A DNA stretch of 64,000 nt from assembly GCA_019747815.1 (NCBI GenBank), contig JAIEQJ010000005.1, positions 117,576-181,575 of the forward strand, in the 5' to 3' direction. Shown one piece after another: positions 46,813 through 54,314 of the stretch. A model generated the notes under the pieces. It made no database searches and was not told the origin of the DNA. It saw nothing but the letters and a program-made list of their open reading frames with translations. Made by a program: the position numbers and the translations under genes. The DNA comes from Hyphomonadaceae bacterium (GTDB lineage Bacteria; Pseudomonadota; Alphaproteobacteria; Rhizobiales; Hyphomicrobiaceae). Each line of letters begins with the position of its first letter. Within the stretch, counting starts at the first letter, position 1.

Positions 46813-47529
46813 TCAGTGCAGGTTGACCGGACGCCAGCCTGCCGCGACAGCCTCGGCCTCGGTGCAGAACCAGCGCCGTCCCCGTTCAGGGTCCATCTTG
46901 ATGTGTGCGTACCAGGGGCTCCACGGCATGTGGTAGATCTTGCCATGCGCGGTGACGTTGCCCTTGATGGCGCAGCCCTGTGGAGCGTGCTGCTCCGCAT
47001 TGACCCAGCGGTGCTCACGGTATTCCCAGGGTGGCGTTGCTTCGCCCTGCCAGACGCCGATGCGCTGGGCCCGCGCTTGCGCCTCCTCCTTCACGTAGCT
47101 CGTTGAATACTTGACGAAGGCCCAGGCAAGGCCGTGGCGCACCATCCAGGCATTCACATCCTCCGTGCCGAGGAAGCAGACGGCGAGCGTGCGGCCGTAC
47201 TTGTCGTGCCCACGCGCTTGGCATCGCACCGGCTTGCCTTCGATCAGGCGTGCAAGGGCGCCGGTGGCTTCCGTGCCGCAGGCCCATGATCCCACCAGCC
47301 GGCGCTTGCAGGTTTGGCCGGCCTCGGGTGCATCGATGCCTTCGAGGCGGATGCGGGTGTGGCCGAGGACAATCGTGTCGCCATCGACAATCTTTGCAAA
47401 GCCAGCCAGCCCACCTGGGCCGCTGGCGCTGCGGGCGCCCGCAATCCAGGACGCGCCCATCGTGACCCCAGCGGCCAGCGCGCACGCCACCAGCCGTTGA
47501 GTTGTATAAGATTGACGCTGCTCGCGCAT
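46813..47529 (-). CDS. Exported thermonuclease-family (SNase-like) protein with C-terminal sunset-type domain
   Basis: 238 residues from the ATG at 47529; longer forms start at 47553 or 47625 and cannot be ruled out, since no ribosome-binding site stands out. A signal anchor (LVACALAAGVTMGASWIAGARS) is followed by an SNase-like domain: FAKIVDGDTIVLGHTRIRLEGIDAPEAGQTCK, RGHDKYGRTLAVCFLGTEDVNAWMVRHGLAWAF. The C-terminal part (CAIKGNVTAHGKIYHMPWSPWYAHIKMD...WFCTEAEAVAAGWRPV) has the C-x-IKGN...KIYH...WFC motif of the sunset/Ada-like domain often fused to nucleases. The catalytic residues Asp, Arg and Glu of the SNase fold appear as DGDT, RLEGIDAPE and GRT. Confidence 0.82.
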   Translation of the reverse strand: MREQRQSYTTQRLVACALAAGVTMGASWIAGARSASGPGGLAGFAKIVDGDTIVLGHTRIRLEGIDAPEAGQTCKRRLVGSWACGTEATGALARLIEGKPVRCQARGHDKYGRTLAVCFLGTEDVNAWMVRHGLAWAFVKYSTSYVKEEAQARAQRIGVWQGEATPPWEYREHRWVNAEQHAPQGCAIKGNVTAHGKIYHMPWSPWYAHIKMDPERGRRWFCTEAEAVAAGWRPVNLH

Positions 47530-47774
47530 AGATTGAATTTGCGCGATTCGCATGTCGGGCACGAGGCCCAACTGCGGCCGAAACCGGGGCGGTGCGGCCG
47601 GAATATGGCGAAAAATGAAGAGCAACCATCTGACAGAAAAAGATAAATCTCCTTGTCCGTGGAACCTTCGGGGGCTTGACCGGTGGCATTAACGCTGTCT
47701 CAATCGTCGGCTGGTTGTGCACACCACAATCCACGTCCGCCGTCCTTAACTCGTTGTTGTAGGGAGTAAACGGA

Positions 47775-48128
47775 ATGTCGAAACCTCTCGTTCAACAGGT
47801 TGCCGAACGCGCACGCGGCCTCGTCGCCGACCCCCGCAGCTGGACCCAGTACGCCATCGCCCGGACCGGCAACAATCGACACTGCGAGCCCACGGACGCC
47901 AAGGCCGCACGCTTCTGCGCCTATGGCGCCATCCTGAGAGCCGCCTACGAGATTGCCGGAACCGGCGATCAGGCACAGCGGCTCGCAGACCAGACCGCCA
48001 TGCTGATCATGGGGCGGGATAGCCCCTACACCGCCTTCGAGGAGCTCATCGCCATCAACGACGGTCACCGCGGGTCGGCGCGCGCGGGAGTGCTGGCGCT
48101 GTTCGAGAAGGCCCTGGCCAAGGCCTGA
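47775..48128 (+). CDS. DUF6197-like small protein
   Basis: 117 residues from an ATG at 47775, after AGGGAG with normal spacing. VADPRSWTQYAIARTGNNRHCEPTDAKAARFCAYGAILRAA (19-59) follows the pattern W-T-Q...A-R...C-x-P...A...C-x-x-G-A, which I recall from DUF6197. Two Cys (Cys37 and Cys48) are part of the pattern. No signal peptide. The function is unknown. It stands alone, with a divergent nuclease gene on one side and a possible tiny gene on the other. Confidence 0.65.
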   Translation: MSKPLVQQVAERARGLVADPRSWTQYAIARTGNNRHCEPTDAKAARFCAYGAILRAAYEIAGTGDQAQRLADQTAMLIMGRDSPYTAFEELIAINDGHRGSARAGVLALFEKALAKA

Positions 48129-48164
48129 CGCCGACTCCCAGGGCTTCCGCACATCTTCGCGAGC

Positions 48165-48284
48165 ATGGCGGCAATGACAGCGGCGGCGCTGGTGCTCGGC
48201 GCCGCCGCCGTTTATGTTGGCGCCGCAAATCACAAGCAGTCACCGGCACCACGCCCGGCGGCATCATCAACAAGCGGACCTTGA
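48165..48284 (+). CDS. Possible tiny membrane protein (39 residues)
   Basis: The frame opens at ATG 48165 and encodes MAAMTAAALVLGAAAVYVGAA followed by a polar Pro/Ser-rich tail. It is hydrophobic at the start and lies in the 177-bp space before the xdhC-like gene. No convincing ribosome-binding site was found (GAG at -5). This is a weak call kept because similar short genes occur in the window. Confidence 0.3.
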   Translation: MAAMTAAALVLGAAAVYVGAANHKQSPAPRPAASSTSGP

Positions 48285-48305
48285 GTTCAAACCGAGCTTC
48301 GAGTC

Positions 48306-49343
48306 ATGTCCGAGCCACCGCGTTCCGATCGCCCCGACGTGCCGCATGACGTGCTGAAGGCCGCGCGCACCTGGCTCGAGACGGATGGCCGCGTCGCGCT
48401 TGCGACCGTCGTCGGCACCTGGGGGTCGGCGCCCGTCGGCGTCGGCGGGCAGATGGTCGTGGCAGCCGACGGGCGCTTCGAGGGATCGGTTTCGGGCGGC
48501 TGCGTCGAGGGCGAGGTCATCGCCGAAGCCGAGGACATCCTGGCGGACGGCAAGCCCAAGACCCTCACCTTCGGGGTCGCCGATGAGACCGCCTGGCAGG
48601 TCGGCCTGCCCTGTGGCGGCCAGATCAAGGTGTTCCTCGAACGGCTCGACACGGCAAGCGGCCCGAGCTTGCTCGACCGCGCGATTGACGCGCGCTCCAG
48701 CCGCCGCGGGCTGCTGATCAGGACCCGCTTGCAGGACGGTCGCCGCGAGTTCTTCGAGCGCGAGGACGATCGCGGCGACGAGACCATTCGCCGGCACTTT
48801 GCCAGCGGCGAGAGCGAGCTGCAGGAGACGCCGGACGGCGAAATCTTCCTGCACGCGCTGGTGCCGCCCGCACGCGTGCTGATCATCGGCGCCACGCACA
48901 TCGGCCAGATCCTGGCCCAACTGGTGCAACTGGCCGGCTATGAGGTGACGGTGATCGACCCGCGCACGGCGTTTGCGGCCGAAACGCGCTTTCCCGGCAT
49001 TCGCCTCGATACGGAATGGCCGCAGGACGCCATTCCCAAGATCGGCCTCGATCCCTACACGGCCGTGGTGGCGCTGGCCCACGTCGGCCATATCGACGAC
49101 GAGGCACTGAAGCTGGCCATGCGGTCCGACTGCTTCTATGTCGGCGCTCTCGGCTCCAGGCGCAATCACGCCAAGCGCACGCAGCGTCTCAAGGACGCCG
49201 GTTTTTCAGATGCCGAGATCGGGCGCATCAACTCACCGATCGGCATCAATATCGGCGCGCAGAGCCCGCCGGAGATTGCCATTGCGATCATGGCGCAACT
49301 GGTGCTTGCCCTGCGCGGACCGAGAACCTTCAGGCCGGCCTAG
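48306..49343 (+). CDS. XdhC-family molybdenum cofactor maturation protein
   Basis: 345 residues. The N-terminal XdhC/CoxI domain (LATVVGTWGSAPVGVGGQMVVAADGRFEGSVSGGCVEGEV) and the C-terminal Rossmann-like domain (ARVLIIGATHIGQILAQLVQLAGYEVTVIDPR, AETRFPGIRLD, FYVGALGSRRNHAKRTQRL) are complete. XdhC proteins bind and sulfurate molybdenum cofactor for xanthine dehydrogenase-like enzymes. No molybdoenzyme gene is next to it; the nearest is the formate dehydrogenase, a different cofactor type. The GTWGSAP and CVEG motifs match the sulfuration group of the family. Confidence 0.92.
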   Translation: MSEPPRSDRPDVPHDVLKAARTWLETDGRVALATVVGTWGSAPVGVGGQMVVAADGRFEGSVSGGCVEGEVIAEAEDILADGKPKTLTFGVADETAWQVGLPCGGQIKVFLERLDTASGPSLLDRAIDARSSRRGLLIRTRLQDGRREFFEREDDRGDETIRRHFASGESELQETPDGEIFLHALVPPARVLIIGATHIGQILAQLVQLAGYEVTVIDPRTAFAAETRFPGIRLDTEWPQDAIPKIGLDPYTAVVALAHVGHIDDEALKLAMRSDCFYVGALGSRRNHAKRTQRLKDAGFSDAEIGRINSPIGINIGAQSPPEIAIAIMAQLVLALRGPRTFRPA

Positions 49344-49451
49344 TCTCGCCACATTGAGCGGGCACGCCGCGGCCCTCGTTGCACCGAGCCGAGTGGTCTC
49401 AAGACTGGGTTAGGTCGTATGTAGCAACTGCAACCGGGTTGGGGGAGAGCA

Positions 49452-50654
49452 ATGCTGGAAGCGTACATCTACGGTGGCCTGCGCACGCCGTTTGGCCGCC
49501 ATTCCGGCGCGCTGGCGCGCGTGCGGCCGGATGATCTGCTGGCCTGTGTCATCAAGGAGGTGGTCGCACGCTCGGGCTTTGCGGTGGAGACGATCGACGA
49601 CGTGTCGATCGGCTGCGCGTCGCAGGCGGGCGAGGACAGCCGCAACGTCGCCCGGCACGCCCTGCTGCTGGCCGGGCTGCCGACGGATACCCCCGGCGCG
49701 GTGCACAACCGCCTGTGCGGCTCGGGCCTCAATGCGCTGGCCGGCGCGGCGCATGCCATCAGTTGCGGCGAGGCGGATATCTGCGTCACCGGCGGCGTCG
49801 AGAGCATGACGCGCGCGCCGTTCGTGGTCGGCAAGGCCGATCAGGCGTTCTCGAAAAGCTTCACCGTGTTCGATTCCTCGCTTGGTGCGCGCTTCCCCAA
49901 TCCGAAGATCGAGAGTCGGTTCGGTGCCGACACCATGCCCGAGACCGCCGACAACCTGGCGCGCGAACACCAGCTCTCGCGCGAGGACTGCGATCTCTTT
50001 GCGCTCGGCTCGCAGCAGAAGTACGCCAACGCCGCCAAGGACGGCTTCTTCCAAAGCGAGATCCATCCCATCTCGGTGCCCCAGGGCAGGAGCAAGCCCG
50101 ACCTCGTTTCGGCCGACGACGAGCATCCCCGCCCCGAGACGACCATGGACTCGCTGCTCAAACTCAAGCCGCTGTTTCCCCAGGGCGTGACCACGGCCGG
50201 CAACGCCTCGGGCATCAACGACGGCGCGGCGGCCCTGATCGTGGCGAGCCGCGACGCGGGCGAGAAGGCGGGTGTCCAACCCATGGCACGCATCCTGGCC
50301 ACCGGTGTTGCCGGGGTGCCGCCGCGCATCATGGGCTTCGGGCCGGTGCCGGCCGCCAAGAAGGCGCTGGAGCGGGCGGGCCTCACGCTGAAAGACATGG
50401 ACGTCATCGAGATCAACGAGGCGTTCGCGGCCCAGGTGCTGGCGTGCCTCAAGGGCTTTGGCCTGCCGCTCGACGACAAGCGCGTCAATCCCAACGGCGG
50501 GGCCATTGCCGTCGGCCACCCGCTGGGGGCCTCGGGCGCGCGCCTGGCCCTCACCGCAGCGCGCCAGTTGCAGCGCACCGGCGGGCGCTATGCGCTCGTC
50601 TCCATGTGCATCGGCGTCGGCCAGGGCATCGCCGTGGTGCTGGAGCGCATCTAA
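49452..50654 (+). CDS. Acetyl-CoA acyltransferase / 3-oxoadipyl-CoA-type thiolase
   Basis: 400 residues. Catalytic residues are present: Cys89 in NRLCGSG, His in AVGHPLGASG, and Cys386 in SMCIGVGQG. EINEAFAAQVLACLKGFGLPLDDKRVNPNGGA is the full C-terminal active-site block. Thiolases split or join acyl-CoAs; among relatives the sequence is nearest to PcaF-type 3-oxoadipyl-CoA thiolases (RTPFGRHSGALARVRPDDL), but the neighbourhood has no aromatic pathway genes. The CoA transferase gene next door (converging) may share a pathway. Confidence 0.88.
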   Translation: MLEAYIYGGLRTPFGRHSGALARVRPDDLLACVIKEVVARSGFAVETIDDVSIGCASQAGEDSRNVARHALLLAGLPTDTPGAVHNRLCGSGLNALAGAAHAISCGEADICVTGGVESMTRAPFVVGKADQAFSKSFTVFDSSLGARFPNPKIESRFGADTMPETADNLAREHQLSREDCDLFALGSQQKYANAAKDGFFQSEIHPISVPQGRSKPDLVSADDEHPRPETTMDSLLKLKPLFPQGVTTAGNASGINDGAAALIVASRDAGEKAGVQPMARILATGVAGVPPRIMGFGPVPAAKKALERAGLTLKDMDVIEINEAFAAQVLACLKGFGLPLDDKRVNPNGGAIAVGHPLGASGARLALTAARQLQRTGGRYALVSMCIGVGQGIAVVLERI

Positions 50655-50717
50655 GCCGTCATTGCGGCCGAGCGCGGAGCGCGAACAGCCGGGACGGCGC
50701 AGCGCCTGCGATCTGGG

Positions 50718-50748
50718 TCCCGGATATTCGCTGACGCGAATTCCGGGA
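50718..50748. terminator. Long hairpin, probable terminator or dispersed repeat
   Basis: The arm TCCCGGATATTCGC (50718-50731) pairs with GCGAATTCCGGGA (50736-50748), one base bulged, with a 4-base loop. It sits in the 120-bp gap between convergent thiolase and CoA transferase genes. The sequence around it (GTCATTGCGG ... TCCCGG ... GGGATGAC) looks like a dispersed intergenic element common in Hyphomicrobiales. Confidence 0.7.
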
Positions 50749-50774
50749 TGACAAGAGGACAATCAGAAGGACAA

Positions 50775-51956
50775 TCAGACTGTGCTGGGCAGCACGGCCG
50801 CGATCTCCGCCTCGCTACAGCCCGCCTGGCGCAGGATGTCGGCCGTGTCGGCGCCCAGCCGTGGTGGCGGCAGGTCGGGCGCCGTCTCGACGCTCTCCAC
50901 GTTGACCGCCTGCCGCAGCGTGCGCGTCACCGGTGTGTCGCCCGCGAAGTTCGTGCTGAAGAAGCCGACGTCCTGCAGGTGCGGGTCGCGCATCAGGTCG
51001 TTCGGCAGCCGGACCGGCTGCGAGGGGATGTCGAGCCGCTCGAAGACGGCGAGCCATTCCGCCGTGGTGCGATCGACCATCGCGGCGGCGAGGATGGCGT
51101 AAAGCTCATCGACGCGGCGGCTGCGTTCGGTCGCATCCTTGAACCAGTCGAGCTCGGTAACGTCGGCGCGGCCGATCTCGACGAGGATCTTGGTCCAGTT
51201 GCGCGGCGTATAGGGCAGAACGCCCACCCAGCCGTCCCTGGTCTTGTAGGGCCGGCGCGACGGCGAGATGACACGCACATAGCCGATCTTGCCGCTCTCC
51301 TCGAACGTGGCGGCGCTCATGTGCTCGGAGAGGCTGAACGCGGCCATCAGCTCAAACATCGGCACCTCGACGTAGCCGGGCACCTCGCCGGTGCGCTCCC
51401 GATAGAGGAGCGCCGCCATCACCGCATAGGCCAGATGCAGGCCCGACACCTTGTCGGCCGCGATGCTCGGTGCGTAGAGCGGCGCGCCATCGCGCATCTG
51501 GAACAGGCCGGCGAAGCCGGAGGCCGCCTGGATCACATCGTCATAGGCCGGCTTGCCGGCATAGCGGCCGTGCCGACCGAAGCCGATGGCCGCGGCATAG
51601 ATGATCCTGGGATTGACCTCCCGCACGGCCTTGAAGGTGAAACCGAGCTTGTCCATGGCCTCCTGACGCATGTTGTGCACGAACACGTCGGCCGTCGGCA
51701 GGAGCTTTCTGAGTGCGGCCTTGCCCGCCTCGGTCTTGAGATCAAGCGCCACCGAGCGCTTGTTGCGATTGAAGTTGGAGAAGATCGCGCTCAGGCCCGG
51801 CGCCGCCACCGGCGCAATGGGCCGCATGCTGTCGCCCTCGGGCGCTTCCACCTTGATCACCTCGGCACCGAGATCGCCGAGGATTTGCGTCGCATAGGGA
51901 CCCAGAATGACCGATGTCAGATCAAGAATGCGCAGGCCTTTCAGCAAGGGGATCAT
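50775..51956 (-). CDS. CaiB/BaiF-family CoA transferase (class III), second copy
   Basis: 393 residues from the ATG at 51956, where the family start PLLKGLRILDLTSVILGPYA lies; the open frame extends further without support. EVIKVEAPEGDSMRP, NRNKRSVALDLK, ADVFVHNMRQEAMDKLG and Asp168 (SIAADKVSGLH) match the class. It differs from the first copy at 967-2106 across the whole length. The gene converges with the thiolase gene, separated by a hairpin; a shared acyl-CoA pathway is possible. The substrate is unknown. Confidence 0.88.
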   Translation of the reverse strand: MIPLLKGLRILDLTSVILGPYATQILGDLGAEVIKVEAPEGDSMRPIAPVAAPGLSAIFSNFNRNKRSVALDLKTEAGKAALRKLLPTADVFVHNMRQEAMDKLGFTFKAVREVNPRIIYAAAIGFGRHGRYAGKPAYDDVIQAASGFAGLFQMRDGAPLYAPSIAADKVSGLHLAYAVMAALLYRERTGEVPGYVEVPMFELMAAFSLSEHMSAATFEESGKIGYVRVISPSRRPYKTRDGWVGVLPYTPRNWTKILVEIGRADVTELDWFKDATERSRRVDELYAILAAAMVDRTTAEWLAVFERLDIPSQPVRLPNDLMRDPHLQDVGFFSTNFAGDTPVTRTLRQAVNVESVETAPDLPPPRLGADTADILRQAGCSEAEIAAVLPSTV

Positions 51957-52019
51957 GCGGTCCGCCGTCGTGGAGAACAGGGGTGTAGATAGCGCGCGAG
52001 GCAAACCCACACCTAGCAC

Positions 52020-52359
52020 GCGCGCCGCCCCGCGCCCACACGGCCACTGCGCACCTGCACTTTACGAACCTTTACACGGCGGAGAAGCACCGGAAATCCC
52101 GGCACCCCACATTGCCGCGCATCGCGTGACGACACGGGATCGGGCTGGGAGCGGAAGGTTATGGCGCGGCGACACGGCCCCGGTAGCACCGAGCGCGGTC
52201 GGCCGCCGACGCAAACCCACGCCGTGCGCGGCGCAGATGCAAATCCGCGCCTGTTCCTACATATCCGCACCTTGAGCCGCGCATCGACGAGCAGCGATGC
52301 GGCAGTGCAGCCATCCTGCAACGCCGTACGGATCTTTACATGCCCTTCACATTGGCGCC
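52020..52359. other. Intergenic region with no gene
   Basis: I see no gene in this stretch between the second CoA transferase and the TetR promoter. It is GC-rich on the left and contains no hairpin or repeat that stands out. Confidence 0.6.
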
Positions 52360-52420
52360 TTGACTCGGCCGTTTTTCACTCAAATAAAACGGTCATTCGT
52401 TTTTTTTGGTGCATTGCACC
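52360..52420 (+). promoter_or_regulatory. Promoter and candidate operators of the TetR regulator-RND operon
   Basis: TTGACT (52360-52365), a 17-bp spacer and AATAAA (52383-52388). Overlapping the -10 is the inverted repeat AAAACG (52386-52391) / CGTTTT (52398-52403). A second 13-bp palindrome, GGTGCATTGCACC, sits at 52408-52420, just before the start codons. Both are plausible TetR operators for autoregulation. Confidence 0.55.
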
Positions 52421-52441
52421 ATGATTCAAGGGAGAAGGGCC

Positions 52442-53074
52442 GTGCCTCGACTGAAGCCCGACGTGCAGCGCGCCAGGCGCGAGCACATTCTCGACGCCGC
52501 GCAGCAGTGCTTCGCCCGCACCGGCTTTCATCGCACCTCCATCAACGACATCTGCAAGGCGGCCGGCGTGAGCCCGGGCGCCGTCTATGTCTACTTCGAC
52601 AGCAAGGAGGCGCTGATGGCCGGCATCTCCGAGCGCGACCGTGCCGAGTTCGCGGAGCGTCTGGCCGCGCTGGCGACCGCCCCCGACTTCATGGAGGCGC
52701 TGCGCCAGCTCGGCGAGCAGTATTTTCTGGAGGAGCCGGTCGACACGCACCGCATGTGCATCGACATCGGCCTGGAAGCCACCCGCAACCCTCGCATCGG
52801 CGAGATCCACCAGCGCTTCGACCGCTTCATCGTGGAGAGCTTCGAGACGCTGTTCCAGAACATGAAGAACGAGGGCCGCATCGCTCCCGTGCTCGACATT
52901 CCGACCGTGGTGAAGGTGTTCATGGTCATCTCCGACGGCATGTTCTGGCGCCGCGCCGTCGATCCCAATTTCGATCCGCAAGCCGTCATGGCCGCTGTGG
53001 TGCACCTCGTTGCCGAGCTTTTGAAGCCGGTATCCGTGTCGGGCGCAACCAGCGCCGCTGCGAAGACTGCGTGA
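52442..53074 (+). CDS. TetR/AcrR-family regulator of an RND efflux operon
   Basis: 210 residues from the GTG at 52442, preceded by GAAGGG; a longer form from the ATG at 52421 is possible. The N-terminal HTH (HILDAAQQCFARTGFHRTSINDICKAAGVSPGAVYVYFDSKEALMAGI) is standard TetR. The C-terminal ligand domain (FLEEPVDTHRMCIDIGLEATRNPRIGEIHQRFDRF) resembles regulators beside RND pumps. It is followed 10 bases later by the adaptor gene, so it is co-transcribed with the pump and probably represses the whole operon until an inducer binds. Confidence 0.9.
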   Translation: MPRLKPDVQRARREHILDAAQQCFARTGFHRTSINDICKAAGVSPGAVYVYFDSKEALMAGISERDRAEFAERLAALATAPDFMEALRQLGEQYFLEEPVDTHRMCIDIGLEATRNPRIGEIHQRFDRFIVESFETLFQNMKNEGRIAPVLDIPTVVKVFMVISDGMFWRRAVDPNFDPQAVMAAVVHLVAELLKPVSVSGATSAAAKTA

Positions 53075-53084
53075 GGGGGCGACC

Positions 53085-54314
53085 GTGAGAAGAATACTGA
53101 TTGGCATCATGCTGGCCGGCGCCTTCGCCATGGTGTCGCTGACGCTCGTGGGCAAGTCGCTGCCGCGGCCGACCGGTCCGGCGGAGAGCAAGGCAGCCAA
53201 GGAGGCGCGCCTCGACGATACGCTGGCGGCGGCCGTGACGGTGGTTCGCGTCGCCCCCGCCGACTTCGCCGAGACCGTGCTCGCGTCGGGATCGCTGGTG
53301 GCACGCGAGGAGATTCTGGTTGGACCCGAGGTCGAGGGATTGCGCGTCACCGAGGTCCTCACCGATGAGGGCGCACGCGTGAAGAAGGGTGATGTATTGG
53401 CGCGCCTGGTGGCCGATACGATCGACGCCCAGATCGCCCAGAACGATGCCGCCATCGCCCGCTCCACGGCGGCCATCGCGCAAGCCAAGGCCTCGATCGT
53501 GCAGGCCGAGGCGCGCCTGATCGAAAACCGCAATGCCCTGGAGCGCGCCAAGCCGCTGCGCGGCGCCGGCCACATGACGGAGGCCGTGTTCGATCAGCGC
53601 GAGCAGGCCGCGCGCACCACGCAGGCGCAGCTCGAAGCGGCCAAGGACGGCCTGCGGCTCGCCGAGGCCGAGAAGGCGCAGGTCGAGGCCCAGCGTCGCG
53701 AGTTGATGTGGCGGCGGGGACGCATCGAGGTGACGGCGCCCGCGGACGGCATCGTCAGCCGGCGCATGGCGCGTGTCGGCGGCTATGCCGCCGGCGCGGC
53801 CGAGCCCATGTTCCGCATCGTCGCCAAGGGCGAGGTGGAGCTCGATGCCGAGGTGATCGAGACGCGGCTGGCCGCGGTGCAGGAGGGCCAGATGGCGCGT
53901 GTGACGGTTGCGGGCGTCGGGACGATCGAGGGCAAGGTGCGCCTGGTGTCGCCCGAGGTCGACAAGTCTACGCGCCTCGGCCGCGTGCGCATCTTCCTCG
54001 GTGACAATCCTGGCTTGCGCGTCGGCGCCTATGCGCGCGGCGTTATCGCCACCTCGAGCGGCAGCGGCCTCGCCGTGCCGTCCTCCGCCGTCCTCTACGC
54101 GTCGGAAAGCCCCACGGTGCAGGTGGTGCGCGCCGGCCGCGTGGAAACGCGCAAGATCAAGACCGGCCTTGCCGGCGGTGCGCTGGTGGAGGTGCGCGAA
54201 GGCTTGCAGGAGGGTGACCTTATCATCGCCCGGGCCGGCACGTTTCTGCGCGAGGGCGATGCCGTGCGGCCGATGCCGGCCGACGACGCAAAGCTGAGCC
54301 GGGTGCGGCAATGA
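53085..54314 (+). CDS. RND efflux periplasmic adaptor (membrane fusion protein)
   Basis: 409 residues from a GTG at 53085, after GAGGGGG. A signal anchor (LIGIMLAGAFAMVSLTLVG) is followed by the MFP layout: lipoyl half (VLASGSLVAREEILVGPEVEGLRVTEVLTDEGARVKKGDVLARL), a long coiled-coil hairpin (IDAQIAQNDAAIARSTAAIAQAKASIVQAEARLIENRNAL onward), the second lipoyl half (IEVTAPADGIVSRRMARVGGYA) and beta-barrel sections. It links the inner-membrane pump to an outer-membrane channel, which is not in the window. It overlaps the pump gene by four bases. Confidence 0.93.
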   Translation: MRRILIGIMLAGAFAMVSLTLVGKSLPRPTGPAESKAAKEARLDDTLAAAVTVVRVAPADFAETVLASGSLVAREEILVGPEVEGLRVTEVLTDEGARVKKGDVLARLVADTIDAQIAQNDAAIARSTAAIAQAKASIVQAEARLIENRNALERAKPLRGAGHMTEAVFDQREQAARTTQAQLEAAKDGLRLAEAEKAQVEAQRRELMWRRGRIEVTAPADGIVSRRMARVGGYAAGAAEPMFRIVAKGEVELDAEVIETRLAAVQEGQMARVTVAGVGTIEGKVRLVSPEVDKSTRLGRVRIFLGDNPGLRVGAYARGVIATSSGSGLAVPSSAVLYASESPTVQVVRAGRVETRKIKTGLAGGALVEVREGLQEGDLIIARAGTFLREGDAVRPMPADDAKLSRVRQ

